Positions 7,039-15,640 are shown, counted from the stretch's first letter. The stretch: DNA of 64,000 bases from Streptomyces sp. NBC_00620 (GCF_026341825.1 NZ_JAPENY010000002.1:2451001-2515000); one strand, 5' to 3'. Translations and numbers: made by a program. The notes: generated by a model from the sequence alone, not told the origin.

Positions 7039-8517
7039 ATGGAAACTCAGCAGGTCGTCATCGCCGGAGGCGGCCCCGTCGGGCTCTGGCTCGCCGCCGA
7101 ACTGCGGTTGAACAACATCTCCGTGACCGTTCTGGAAGAACGCACCGAGATCGACCAGCGCTCCAAGGCGCTCACCGTGCATCCGCGCGGCGTCGAGGTA
7201 CTGGCCTCGCGCGGGATCCACCAGCGGTTCCTCGACGAGAGCCTGAAGATCTCCACCGGCCACTTCGCCAACCTCGCGAACCGGCTCGACTTCTCCGTCC
7301 TGGACACGCCGTTCCCCTACACCCTCTTCATCCCCCAGGCTCGCACCGAGGCGCTCTTCGAGGAGTACGCCCTCGGGCTCGGCGCCACCATCCGGCGCGG
7401 GCATCGGGTCACCGGCTTCGCCGAGCACGCGGACTCGGTGACCGTCCAGGTGGAGGGGCCGGAGGGGCCGTACGAGATCCAGGCCGAGTACATCGCCGGC
7501 TGTGACGGCACCAGGAGCACCGTGCGCGAGGCGGCCGGCATCGACTTCCCCGGTACGCCCTCCACCTACCTCGGCTGGCTCGGCGATGTCCTCTTCGACA
7601 ACCCGCCCCCGCCCGGCTTCAACAGCTTCGACGAGCGCGGCGGGTTGATGATCATTCCGCTGCCCGACAACCGGTGGCGCATCGCCGGCACCAGCCCCGA
7701 CAGCGCGACCACCGAGTGGCCCGGCGACCTCACGCTGGACGAATTGCGGCAGAAGGTCATCGACATCGCCGGTGACGACTTCGGCATGCGCGACCCGTCC
7801 TGGCTCTCCCGCTTCGGCAACGCCACCCGGCTTGCCACCCACTACCGGCGCGGACGTGTCGTGCTCGCGGGCGACGCCGCCCATCAGCACTACCCCACCG
7901 GCGGTGTCGGCATGAACGTCGGCTTCCAGGACGCCTTCAACCTCGGCTGGAAGCTGGCCGCGACGATCGACGGCTGGGCCTCGGACGGGCTCCTTGACAG
8001 CTACCACAGCGACCGGTACCCGGTCGGCGAGCAGTTGATGGAGCACAGCCGCGCGCAGACGTACCTGTTCCACGCCTTCTCGCCCGAGGGGCTCGCCCTG
8101 CGCGACCTGCTCAGCCGGATGGTCCCCGAGTCACGGGAGTTCAGCGACTTTCTGGCCGGCCGGCTCACCGCGCTCGACGTCGCCTACCCGAGCACCGACC
8201 CGACGGCCCACCCGGTGACCGGCACCCGCGCCCCCGACCTCACCCTCACCGGAACGGACAGCACCCTGTTCGGCGCGCTGCGGGCGGACTCGTACGTCCT
8301 GCTCGACCGCACCGCCGACGGCGCGCTCGCCGACCTCGTCCAGGAGCGGGTCACTGTGCAGGGCGGGGCGCCCGACCGGACGCGGGACGCCTGGGAGGAC
8401 GTACGCGCCGCCCTGATCCGGCCCGACGGGCATGTCGCGTGGGCCTGGACGGAGGAGGACGACACCAAGCTGGCGGCGCAGGTGGACGCGGTCGTCACCA
8501 CGGCCCTCGGCCGCTAG
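7039..8517 (+). CDS. FAD-dependent aromatic monooxygenase
   Basis: 492 residues from the ATG at 7039; an ATG at 7027 is also possible. Class A flavoprotein hydroxylase: dinucleotide motif IAGGGPVGLWLAAEL near the N-terminus, DG motif CDGTRSTVREAAG, and GD motif VLAGDAAHQHYPTGGVG. The C-terminal 100 residues resemble the thioredoxin-like domain of the PgaE/RdmE and rifampicin-monooxygenase group. Such enzymes hydroxylate phenols, polyketides or drugs with NAD(P)H. Expression is probably controlled by the divergent TetR gene. An SDR gene follows after 15 bp, so both likely form an operon. Confidence 0.9.
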   Translation: METQQVVIAGGGPVGLWLAAELRLNNISVTVLEERTEIDQRSKALTVHPRGVEVLASRGIHQRFLDESLKISTGHFANLANRLDFSVLDTPFPYTLFIPQARTEALFEEYALGLGATIRRGHRVTGFAEHADSVTVQVEGPEGPYEIQAEYIAGCDGTRSTVREAAGIDFPGTPSTYLGWLGDVLFDNPPPPGFNSFDERGGLMIIPLPDNRWRIAGTSPDSATTEWPGDLTLDELRQKVIDIAGDDFGMRDPSWLSRFGNATRLATHYRRGRVVLAGDAAHQHYPTGGVGMNVGFQDAFNLGWKLAATIDGWASDGLLDSYHSDRYPVGEQLMEHSRAQTYLFHAFSPEGLALRDLLSRMVPESREFSDFLAGRLTALDVAYPSTDPTAHPVTGTRAPDLTLTGTDSTLFGALRADSYVLLDRTADGALADLVQERVTVQGGAPDRTRDAWEDVRAALIRPDGHVAWAWTEEDDTKLAAQVDAVVTTALGR

Positions 8518-8532
8518 GAAGGGACCGGAGTC

Positions 8533-9288
8533 ATGGATCTCGGACTGAAGGACCGGGTGTACGTCCTCACTGGTGGCACGCGCGGGCTGGGTTACGCCGT
8601 CGCGCGCGAACTGGTCGCCGACGGGGCCAAGGTGGTCGTCACCGGCCGCGACGAGAAGCGCGCCGCCGAGGCGGCGGCCGAGCTGGGGCCGAACGCGGCC
8701 GGAGTCGCCTTGGACAACTCCGACCCGCAGGCACCGCAGCAACTGATCGCCGCCGCACGGGAGTTGTTCGGCGGCTTCGACGGCATCCTCGTCAGCGTCG
8801 GCGGACCGCCCGCGGGCAACGTGGCGGACAACACCGACGAGCAGTGGCAGGCGGCGTTCGAGTCGGTGTTCCTGGGCGCGGTACGGCTCGCCCGAGCGGC
8901 CGCGGCGGAACTGGGGGACGGGGGTTCCATCGGGTTCGTCCTGTCCATCACGGCGCACGAACCGGCGCCCGGGATGGTCATCTCCAACGGACTGCGGCCC
9001 GGACTCGCCGGGTTCGCCAAGTCCCTCGCGGACGAGCTGGGCCCGCGCGGCATCCGCGTCTTCGGGCTGCTGCCGGGGCGGATCGGTACGGATCGCATGC
9101 GCGAGCTGGACGGGCTGTCCCCCGATCCCGGGGCCAGGCGGGCCGCCAACGAGTCCGGGATTCCGCTGCGGCGGTACGGGGCGCCGGAGGAGTTCGGGCG
9201 CGCGGGTGCGTTCATGCTGTCGCCGGCGGCTTCCTATGTGACCGGGGTGATGCTGTCGATCGACGGCGGGGCCCGGCGCGGTTTCTGA
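8533..9288 (+). CDS. SDR-family protein lacking the YxxxK catalytic motif
   Basis: 251 residues with a clear Rossmann fold: TGGTRGLG (13-20), and S138 in the expected serine region. At the place of the catalytic Tyr-x3-Lys the sequence reads SNGLR (151-155), so Tyr is Ser and Lys is Arg. This occurs in a divergent group of SDRs annotated as 3-oxoacyl-ACP reductases. Reductase activity by the normal mechanism is doubtful. It is co-directional with the monooxygenase and ends before two strong hairpins. Confidence 0.85.
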   Translation: MDLGLKDRVYVLTGGTRGLGYAVARELVADGAKVVVTGRDEKRAAEAAAELGPNAAGVALDNSDPQAPQQLIAAARELFGGFDGILVSVGGPPAGNVADNTDEQWQAAFESVFLGAVRLARAAAAELGDGGSIGFVLSITAHEPAPGMVISNGLRPGLAGFAKSLADELGPRGIRVFGLLPGRIGTDRMRELDGLSPDPGARRAANESGIPLRRYGAPEEFGRAGAFMLSPAASYVTGVMLSIDGGARRGF

Positions 9289-9303
9289 CGTCGTTCGACC
9301 ACA

Positions 9304-9336
9304 GGGCGCGGGGGGCTGGCACAACTCCCCGCGCCC
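9304..9336. terminator. intrinsic terminator-like hairpin
   Basis: GGGCGCGGGG (9304-9313) pairs perfectly with CCCCGCGCCC (9327-9336) just after the SDR stop. A second stronger hairpin follows at 9365-9396; together they separate convergent operons. Confidence 0.75.
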
Positions 9337-9364
9337 TTGCTTGGGTTAGACCCAGGCATAAAGC

Positions 9365-9396
9365 AGCGGCCATCGCGGGAAATCGCGATGGCCGCT
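9365..9396. terminator. bidirectional terminator hairpin
   Basis: AGCGGCCATCGCG (9365-9377) and CGCGATGGCCGCT (9384-9396) form a perfect 13-bp stem with a GGAAAT loop. It lies between the convergent SDR and esterase genes, 15 bp past the esterase stop, so it can serve both strands. Confidence 0.8.
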
Positions 9397-9410
9397 CTGT
9401 ACTCGGGAAA

Positions 9411-10367
9411 TCAGGTGGAGTTCACCTCAGGCCCGCCTGCGAGCAGCGCGCGCCACCGATCGACGATGGCGTCGACCGCCGCGTCCCCCTCGGGAATGAG
9501 ATCGCCCAGCACGGGGAAGTCGTGGACCTGCCCGTCGACGCGGAACAGGGACACGTCGACCCCGGCGGCTCGGAGAGCGCGGGCGTACTCCTCCCCGGCG
9601 TCACGGAGCGGGTCGTACTCGGCGGTGACCACCAAGGCGGCGGGTGTGCCCGCGAGTTCGGTGGCGGCGGCCGGGGACAGCCGAGGGTCCGACAGATCCT
9701 GCCCAGGGGCGTAGAGACTGATCCAGTGCTCGAACTCGCTCGTCGACACGAAGTAGCCCTTGGCGAACTCGACGTAGGAGCCACGGCGATGGCCGAGGTT
9801 CACCGCCGCGCAGATGAGCAGTTGAGCGCGTACGGTGAACTCGTCCGTGGACCGCGAGACCTGCGCGACGACCGCGGCGAGATTGCCCCCGGCGCTGTCA
9901 CCGCCGACGAGGATCCCCGGTCCGCCGGCATTGAGGTCGGCGGCGTTCCGGCTGAGCCAAGCCGCTGCGGCGAGTGCGTCCTCGACGGCGGCGGGGTACG
10001 GGTTCTCGGGTGCGAGCCGGTAGTCGACGTTCACCACCACGCCCCCGCTGCGTGCGGTGAGCTTGCGGCACAGGGCGTCGGAGGTGCTGAGTCCACCGAC
10101 CGACCATCCGCCGCCGTGGAAGTACAGCAGTGGCGGCAGGTCGGAACTGCCATCCGGACTGCCTTCGGGGTGGTAGACCCTCGCGGGGACGGTTCCCGAC
10201 GGTGTCGGGATGTCGATGTCTGAGGTGGAGCCGACTCGGTCACCCGCGCCGAAACTCGCCGCCAACGTGTCGAGTTGAAGCCGGGCCTGCTGAATGGGAA
10301 TGTCCGACAACGACGGGCCGTCCGAGGCCATGTCGATGAGGCGCTGCACGCCAGGGAGAAGCGGCAT
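9411..10367 (-). CDS. HSL-family esterase/lipase
   Basis: 318 residues. The ATG at 10367 is preceded by AAGGATTCC. It shows the hormone-sensitive-lipase hallmarks: HGGG in YFHGGGWSVGG for the oxyanion hole, and the nucleophile elbow GGDSAGGN. The catalytic Asp lies in VTAEYDPLRD and the His in VDGQVHDFPV. No signal peptide. Last gene of a three-gene minus-strand operon after RidA and a class II aldolase. It probably hydrolyses a short-chain ester in the same pathway. Confidence 0.9.
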   Translation of the reverse strand: MPLLPGVQRLIDMASDGPSLSDIPIQQARLQLDTLAASFGAGDRVGSTSDIDIPTPSGTVPARVYHPEGSPDGSSDLPPLLYFHGGGWSVGGLSTSDALCRKLTARSGGVVVNVDYRLAPENPYPAAVEDALAAAAWLSRNAADLNAGGPGILVGGDSAGGNLAAVVAQVSRSTDEFTVRAQLLICAAVNLGHRRGSYVEFAKGYFVSTSEFEHWISLYAPGQDLSDPRLSPAAATELAGTPAALVVTAEYDPLRDAGEEYARALRAAGVDVSLFRVDGQVHDFPVLGDLIPEGDAAVDAIVDRWRALLAGGPEVNST

Positions 10368-10416
10368 CAGGAATCCTTTGTCGTAGCTGCGTGCATGCGG
10401 GGGAAGTGGGCGTGCC

Positions 10417-10824
10417 TCACCGCAGAACCGCGAACCCGTCGACCTCGATGAGCCACTCAGGCAGGCCGAGCGTCTGCACACCGAGGAAAGTGCTCGCCGA
10501 TACCGGCCACTTGCCGTCGAAGGCACGCTGACCCGCGGCGAAGATGGGGCCGATCAACTCAGGTCTGTGACCGACGACGTGAATCGTGTTCTTGATCAGA
10601 TCGTCCGGGGTGGCGCCGGCGGCTTCCAGCGCGGCCCTGAAGTTACGAAAGGCCTGTTCGGCCTGCGCTTCATGGTCTCCAGGTCCGACGAGCTCGCCGT
10701 CGGAGTCGAGCGCGATCTGCCCGGCGATCGCGATGAAGCGGCTGCCCGTGCCGATCGCCGCGTGGGTGTAGAGGCCCTGGATCGGGGGCGCGACGGTGTC
10801 CGGGTTCACTCGTTGAATCGACAT
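10417..10824 (-). CDS. RidA (YjgF/YER057c/UK114) family protein
   Basis: 135 residues with the RidA fold (FIAIAGQIALDSDGELVG near 30-47). True RidA enamine deaminases use an Arg in the PARxxVEV segment. Here the matching stretch reads PVSASTFLGVQ, so this Arg appears replaced by Ser. That places the protein with Rid subfamilies found in catabolic operons rather than RidA itself. It lies between the aldolase and esterase genes, 24 bp after the aldolase stop. A hydrolytic or chaperone-like role on a reactive intermediate is inference. Confidence 0.85.
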   Translation of the reverse strand: MSIQRVNPDTVAPPIQGLYTHAAIGTGSRFIAIAGQIALDSDGELVGPGDHEAQAEQAFRNFRAALEAAGATPDDLIKNTIHVVGHRPELIGPIFAAGQRAFDGKWPVSASTFLGVQTLGLPEWLIEVDGFAVLR

Positions 10825-10848
10825 TGCGTCTCCAGTCTGATCGCGGGG

Positions 10849-11658
10849 TCACCGCAGGACGTCGGGCTCCTCGTCCACCACGAGTCCGGCGAGGAGGTTG
10901 AAGTTGTGCCGGGCCATGTTGGCGTTACTGAACTGCCGGTGAGCCAGAGTCACTTCCTCGTCGCTCATGATCCGCGGCTTGCCCGCCGCGTCGGCCAGCA
11001 GCTGCATCTGGCAGGCCCGGTCCATCGTGATGAACCACCAGGCCGCCTCCTCGACGGACCGACCCACGGTGAGCAACCCGTGATGACGCAGGATCGCCGC
11101 CCTGCTGTCTCCCAGCCGGTCGGCGATGCGCTCGCCCTCCGCCTTCTCCAGCACGAGGCCCTTGTACTCGTCGAAGAGCACATGGTCCCCGGCGAAGGCG
11201 CACGATTCCTGGACGATGGGGTCGAGAAGCTTGTCCAGCGAGGCGAACGCCCGGCCGTGGATCGTATGAGCATGGGCGACGGCGACCACGTCGGGGCGCG
11301 CGTGGTGAATCGAGGAGTGGATCCAGAAGGCGGCCTTGTTGGTACGGCGATCGCCCTCGATCACCTGCCCCTCCTCGTCGATGAGCAGCAGATCGCTCAC
11401 CCGGATCTTCGAGAAGTGCACGGCGTACGGGTTGACCCAGAACCGGTCGGGGAACTCCGGGTCGCGTGCCGTGATGTGCCCTGCGATGCCTTCGTCGAAG
11501 CCGTAACGCGCGAAGATCCGGAAGGCGATCGCGAGCTGTTCCTTGCGGTGCCGGCGTTCGGACTCGACCGAACCCTTCGCGTCCGACAGCTGGGGTATGT
11601 CGAGCTCGCCGATGCCGTCCAGATCCTCTGCGCCGGCGCTCTCAGTCGACACGGACAT
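10849..11658 (-). CDS. class II aldolase/adducin family protein
   Basis: 269 residues. The FucA/AraD fold is shown by the metal-ligand segment HAHTIHG and a later RHHGLL. Family members are zinc-dependent aldolases, epimerases or decarboxylases; the longer N-terminus here (about 35 extra residues) is common in actinobacterial paralogues. The ATG at 11658 follows GGGAGG with 9-bp spacing. First gene of the aldolase-RidA-esterase operon. Two A+T-rich dyads lie 77-113 bp upstream. Confidence 0.85.
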   Translation of the reverse strand: MSVSTESAGAEDLDGIGELDIPQLSDAKGSVESERRHRKEQLAIAFRIFARYGFDEGIAGHITARDPEFPDRFWVNPYAVHFSKIRVSDLLLIDEEGQVIEGDRRTNKAAFWIHSSIHHARPDVVAVAHAHTIHGRAFASLDKLLDPIVQESCAFAGDHVLFDEYKGLVLEKAEGERIADRLGDSRAAILRHHGLLTVGRSVEEAAWWFITMDRACQMQLLADAAGKPRIMSDEEVTLAHRQFSNANMARHNFNLLAGLVVDEEPDVLR

Positions 11659-11734
11659 GTGCTCATGCCTCCCTGTTCGGTGCTGCTGGGCCTGCTTCAG
11701 CGTGCGCCCGGCAAACCAGGGAAGTCAACCTAGG

Positions 11735-11771
11735 AGGCAATTTAATGTGCCCTCTGGGCAAATAATTGTCC
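11735..11771. promoter_or_regulatory. two adjacent A+T-rich palindromes upstream of the aldolase operon
   Basis: AGGCAATTTAATGTGCCC (11735-11752) and GGGCAAATAATTGTCC (11756-11771) are both imperfect dyads. The first is, read on the minus strand, nearly the same as the site at 4887-4904. They lie between the Lrp gene stop and the aldolase start and so can control only the aldolase operon. Confidence 0.55.
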
Positions 11772-11773
11772 GA

Positions 11774-12229
11774 TCAGGCTCGGCCGTCCCGCCGCCACGC
11801 ACCCAGCACCATCAAGGTCTTCGTCCCGATCACCGGCCCCGAGCGGCGCAGCCGGTCGATGACATCCCGGAGATGCTGGACGCCGGACACGCGGACCCGG
11901 ACCAGTGCGTCGGGATCCCCGGCCACCGTGAAGACCTCCAGGACCTCCGTGACGCTGGTGGCCGCCATGGTGATCATCTCGACCTTCACGTCCCCCGAGA
12001 ACCTCAGCTCGACGAAGGCCTCGAAGCTGGAGCCGAGCTTGCCGTGATCCAGCACGACCGTGTAGCCCGCGATCACCCCGACCCGTTCGAGGCGGTCGAT
12101 GCGCCGCTTCACGGCGGAGGGAGACAGGCTGACCTGCTCCGCGATCTCCGTGACCGTCCGGCGGCCGTCCTGCACCAGCAGGTCGATGATCGTGCTGTCG
12201 ACGCTGTCGACGTGCTCTGTATCCGGCAT
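11774..12229 (-). CDS. Lrp/AsnC-family regulator (BkdR-like position)
   Basis: 151 residues from the ATG at 12229, preceded by GAGG at 7 bp. The N-terminal HTH (about 12-50) is followed by an RAM-type C-terminal domain. It is divergent from the acyl-CoA dehydrogenase/SDR/2-oxoacid dehydrogenase genes. In Streptomyces an AsnC-like BkdR gene has the same relation to bkdABC, so branched-chain amino acids or their keto acids are likely effectors. Inverted repeat GGTTCT-N6-AGAACC lies 22 bp upstream of its start. Confidence 0.85.
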   Translation of the reverse strand: MPDTEHVDSVDSTIIDLLVQDGRRTVTEIAEQVSLSPSAVKRRIDRLERVGVIAGYTVVLDHGKLGSSFEAFVELRFSGDVKVEMITMAATSVTEVLEVFTVAGDPDALVRVRVSGVQHLRDVIDRLRRSGPVIGTKTLMVLGAWRRDGRA

Positions 12230-12251
12230 GGTCACACCTCACTCATGAGCA

Positions 12252-12269
12252 GGTTCTTTGCGTAGAACC
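12252..12269. promoter_or_regulatory. inverted repeat in the Lrp/acyl-CoA dehydrogenase divergent promoter
   Basis: GGTTCT-TTGCGT-AGAACC is a perfect 6-bp-arm dyad between the divergent genes. A weaker A+T-rich stretch, GGCAGGTTAATTGCATC, follows at 12311-12327. Either could be an Lrp site. Confidence 0.45.
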
Positions 12270-12399
12270 CTGATCAGACTTCATAAAGTTTGCGCGCACA
12301 ACAAGATCTCGGCAGGTTAATTGCATCATGGGCAGCGCGCTGTCGACTGTGGTCATCCCCGAGTCCACCAGGACGCGACCGCAGGAGAGGGCCCATGCA

Positions 12400-13551
12400 G
12401 TGAAAGTGGAACGCGAACTGCCATCCCGCGAGGCCTATGACCTGCTGGAACTGGTCACGGACGTCGCGGACAAGGAACTGGGGCCACGGGCCGCCGAGTT
12501 CGAGGAAAGGGGCGAGTTCCCCCGCGAGGTCTTCGGCCTCCTGGGCGAGGTCGGGCTGCTGACTCTGCCGTTCAGCGAGGACGTCGGCGGCGGGGGACAG
12601 CCTTACACGGTCTACCTACAGGTGCTGGAAGAGATTGCCGCACGTTGGGCCGCGGTGGCCGTCGGCATGAGCGTGCACACGCTGTCCTGCCACCCGGTGA
12701 CCACGTTCGGCACCGAGGCGCAGCAGGCCGAACTCCTGCCGCGGATGCTGAGCGGCGAGGCTCTGGGCGCGTACTCCCTGTCCGAAGCCCACGCGGGTTC
12801 CGATCCCAGGGCGCTGCGCGCGTCCGCCGTACAAGAGCCGCACGGCTGGACCGCACGGGGCACCAAGTCCTGGGTCACACACGGTGGTCAGGCCGACTTC
12901 TACACCGTGTTCCTGCGGACCTCCCCTGACGCGAGCGGGGGCATCTCCTGCTTCCACGTCGACGCCGACACGGCAGGGCTTGTCGCGGGAACACCGGAAC
13001 GCAAGATGGGTCTGCGCAGCTCGACCACCGCCGAGATGCACTTCGAGGACGCGGTCATCCCCGAGGACAGACTCGTGGGCGCTCCCGGCCAGGGACTGCA
13101 GATCGCCCTGTCGGCGCTCGACGCGGGCCGGCTCGGCATCGCCGCTGTCGCCGTCGGCATCGCGCAGGCCGCCCTGGACTACGCGGTCGACTATGCCCGG
13201 GAGCGGCAGACGTTCGGGCGACCGGTCATCGAGCACCAAGGCGTCGGATTCCTGCTGGCCGACATGGCAGCCAGGACCGAAGCCGCCCGAGCGACCTACC
13301 TGGTCGCCGCACGCCGCAAGGACAACGGCCAGTCGTACACGCGGCAGGCCAGTGTGGCCAAGCTGATCGCGACCGATACGGCGATGGCGGTTACGACCGA
13401 TGCGGTGCAGGTGCTGGGCGGCGCGGGATACGTGCTCGACCACCCGGTGGAACGGTTCATGCGGGAAGCGAAGATCACGCAGATCTTCGAGGGCACCAAC
13501 CAGATCCAGCGCCTGGTGATCAGCCGTCAACTCGCGGATCCCGCACGCTGA
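12400..13551 (+). CDS. acyl-CoA dehydrogenase
   Basis: 383 residues from a GTG at 12400, nine bases after GGAGAGG; the frame is open further upstream but this start gives the normal family length. The FAD-binding motif YSLSEAHAGSDP and the C-terminal FEGTNQIQ with catalytic E364 are present, as in short/medium-chain enzymes. Its place before an HSD10-like dehydrogenase and the branched-chain 2-oxoacid dehydrogenase genes suggests oxidation of isobutyryl-, 2-methylbutyryl- or isovaleryl-CoA. It is divergent from the Lrp gene. Confidence 0.92.
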   Translation: MKVERELPSREAYDLLELVTDVADKELGPRAAEFEERGEFPREVFGLLGEVGLLTLPFSEDVGGGGQPYTVYLQVLEEIAARWAAVAVGMSVHTLSCHPVTTFGTEAQQAELLPRMLSGEALGAYSLSEAHAGSDPRALRASAVQEPHGWTARGTKSWVTHGGQADFYTVFLRTSPDASGGISCFHVDADTAGLVAGTPERKMGLRSSTTAEMHFEDAVIPEDRLVGAPGQGLQIALSALDAGRLGIAAVAVGIAQAALDYAVDYARERQTFGRPVIEHQGVGFLLADMAARTEAARATYLVAARRKDNGQSYTRQASVAKLIATDTAMAVTTDAVQVLGGAGYVLDHPVERFMREAKITQIFEGTNQIQRLVISRQLADPAR

Positions 13552-13632
13552 CCAGCGCCGTAGACGCCAACCCGCATGTCCGCACGCCAACCCTTCATGC
13601 CTACACGATGTCTACCTGTGAGGAGAACTGCC

Positions 13633-14394
13633 GTGCAGTATCGCGATGCCGTAGCCGTCGTCTCCGGCGGCGCTTCCGGCCTCGGGCGTGCCGTGGTCGA
13701 GAGGTTGCACTGGCAGGGAGCCACCGTGGTGGTTCTGGACCTGCCCACCGGAGCAGGCCGTGAGTTCGCCGACCACCTCGGCAAGCCCGCACATTTCGTG
13801 GCGGCCGATGTCACGGACGAGTCCGCGGTGCGGGCTGCGTTCGCCGAAGCCGCTGAACTCGGCACGGTGCGTGTGGCCGTCAACTGCGCCGGAGTGGCCA
13901 CACCTGGACGGATCATCGGCAGCCGGGGTGTGCTCCCGCTCGACCAGTTCCGCCGAGTGGTGGACATCAACCTCGTAGGGACATTCAACGTCCTGAGCAA
14001 CGCCGCGGCAGTGATGGCGGGCAACGACCCCGTCGACGGTGACCGCGGGATCATCGTCTGTACCGCCTCCATCGCCGCGTACGACGGGCAGATCGGGCAG
14101 GCCGCGTACGCCGCCAGCAAGGGCGGCGTCGTCTCGCTGACGTTGTCCGCCGCACGGGACCTTGCGGACAAGGGCATCCGAGTGGTCACCGTCGCGCCCG
14201 GGCTGTTCGACACCCCGCTCATGGCGGGACTGCCTCAGAAGGCGCGTGCGGCGCTGGAGGTCTCCGTGCCCCATCCCTCCAGGCTGGGTGCGCCGGACGA
14301 GTACGGCGCGCTGGTCGAGCACATCATCGACAACCCCATGCTCAACGGCTGCGTGATCCGCCTCGACGGATCGCTCCGTATGGCACCGCGCTGA
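13633..14394 (+). CDS. SDR, 3-hydroxyacyl-CoA dehydrogenase type 2 (HSD10-like)
   Basis: 253 residues; GTG start six bases after AGGAGA. Rossmann motif GGASGLG (12-18), NCAG (84-87) and the complete triad S146, Y159, K163 are visible. The insertion RIIGSRGVLPLDQF is typical of the HSD10 branch, which oxidises 2-methyl-3-hydroxybutyryl-CoA in isoleucine breakdown. That matches the acyl-CoA dehydrogenase upstream and the 2-oxoacid dehydrogenase genes downstream. Other beta-hydroxyacyl-CoA substrates are possible. Confidence 0.88.
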   Translation: MQYRDAVAVVSGGASGLGRAVVERLHWQGATVVVLDLPTGAGREFADHLGKPAHFVAADVTDESAVRAAFAEAAELGTVRVAVNCAGVATPGRIIGSRGVLPLDQFRRVVDINLVGTFNVLSNAAAVMAGNDPVDGDRGIIVCTASIAAYDGQIGQAAYAASKGGVVSLTLSAARDLADKGIRVVTVAPGLFDTPLMAGLPQKARAALEVSVPHPSRLGAPDEYGALVEHIIDNPMLNGCVIRLDGSLRMAPR

Positions 14395-14445
14395 CACGCA
14401 GCGGTGATTGCCGTCCAGCCATCCGCCGACGCCCGATCGGCGGGC

Positions 14446-14491
14446 GCATCCGAAACGCAAGCATCCCGAAACGCGAGCATCCGAATCGAGA
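14446..14491. repeat. three 15-16-bp direct repeats before E1alpha
   Basis: GCATCCGAAACGCAA, GCATCCCGAAACGCGA and GCATCCGAATCGAGA follow head to tail in the SDR-E1alpha gap. A short dyad, CCGCCGA/TCGGCGG (14424-14443), precedes them. They end 6 bp before the GTG start and cover the RBS region. Confidence 0.55.
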
Positions 14492-14497
14492 GCCGCT

Positions 14498-15640
14498 GTG
14501 CCACGTAGACAATCCAAGCCGACCGACGACGCCCAACCCGCCGACGGCCCGATCCAGTTCCTCTCACCCGAGGGCATACTCGGGCCCGACAGCAGACTCG
14601 AACTCCCTCCCGCGATCGATCTGTTGGCCCTCTACCGGGACATGGCGCTGGTACGCCGCCTGGATTCCGAGGCGATCGCGCTCCAGCGCCAGGGGGAACT
14701 GGGCCTGTGGCCCTCTCTGCGCGGTCAGGAGGCGGCCCAGGTCGGTGCGGCCTACGCGCTGGCCGAGCAGGACATGGTGTTCCCCACCTACCGGGAACAC
14801 GGCGTGGCCTGGTGCCGCGGACTCGATCCGGTGTCGCTCCTCGGCCTCTTCCGCGGTTCGACACTGGGCGGCTGGAACCCGTACGAGCGTCGCTTCGGCC
14901 TCTACACCCTGGTCATCGGCGCGCAGACCCTGCACGCGGTCGGCTACGCCATGGGCCTGGTCCGGGACGACGTGATCGGCTCCGGGGACGGCACACGCGA
15001 CACCGCGGTACTGGTCTTCCTCGGTGACGGAGCACTGAGCGAGGGCGAGACCAACGAGGCGTTCCTCTGGGCCGCCGCCCAGAACCTCCCCGTGGTCTTC
15101 TTCTGCCAGAACAACCAGTGGGCCATCTCCGCTCCCTACAGCGTGCAGAGCCGTGTCCCCGTCGCTCAACGCGCGGCCGGCTTCGGCTTTCCCGGCGTCT
15201 CCGTCGACGGCAATGACGTGCTGGCCTGTCTCGCGGCGACCCGTGAAGCGCTGACCCGTGCCCGGTCCGGCGGCGGGCCGACCCTCATCGAGGCGGTGAC
15301 CTACCGGATCAACGCGCACACCACCGCCGACGACGCCACCCGCTACCGCCCCTCCGCCGAGACCGACGAGTGGACGGCCAAGGATCCGCTGGAGCGTCTG
15401 CGCCTGCACCTCACCGCGAGCGGCGAAGGCGTAGTCGACGAGGAGTACTTCGCCGATATCGAGCGACGAGAACAAGAACTGGCCGAACGTCTGAGGGCCG
15501 GCTGCCGGGCACTGCCCCCGCCGGACGATGCCTCGTCCTTCGAGAACACCTACACAGACATGCCGGTCGAGCTCAGGCGCCAACTGGCAGAGCACTCGCA
15601 GTACCTCGCCGCCGGCCAGGAGATCGGAGCCGTTCGATGA
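14498..15640 (+). CDS. bkdA: branched-chain 2-oxoacid dehydrogenase E1 alpha
   Basis: 380 residues, normal for the E1alpha subunit of the branched-chain or related 2-oxoacid dehydrogenase complex. The GTG at 14498 gives the expected N-terminus; its RBS is weak. The thiamine-diphosphate motif starts at GDGALSEGETNEAF and ends near QNNQWAISAPY. GLWPSLRGQEAAQVG is the conserved E1alpha block. E1alpha decarboxylates the keto acid. The E1beta gene overlaps by 4 bp, so the subunits are translationally coupled. No E3 gene lies nearby; a shared lipoamide dehydrogenase is expected elsewhere. Confidence 0.9.
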   Translation: MPRRQSKPTDDAQPADGPIQFLSPEGILGPDSRLELPPAIDLLALYRDMALVRRLDSEAIALQRQGELGLWPSLRGQEAAQVGAAYALAEQDMVFPTYREHGVAWCRGLDPVSLLGLFRGSTLGGWNPYERRFGLYTLVIGAQTLHAVGYAMGLVRDDVIGSGDGTRDTAVLVFLGDGALSEGETNEAFLWAAAQNLPVVFFCQNNQWAISAPYSVQSRVPVAQRAAGFGFPGVSVDGNDVLACLAATREALTRARSGGGPTLIEAVTYRINAHTTADDATRYRPSAETDEWTAKDPLERLRLHLTASGEGVVDEEYFADIERREQELAERLRAGCRALPPPDDASSFENTYTDMPVELRRQLAEHSQYLAAGQEIGAVR

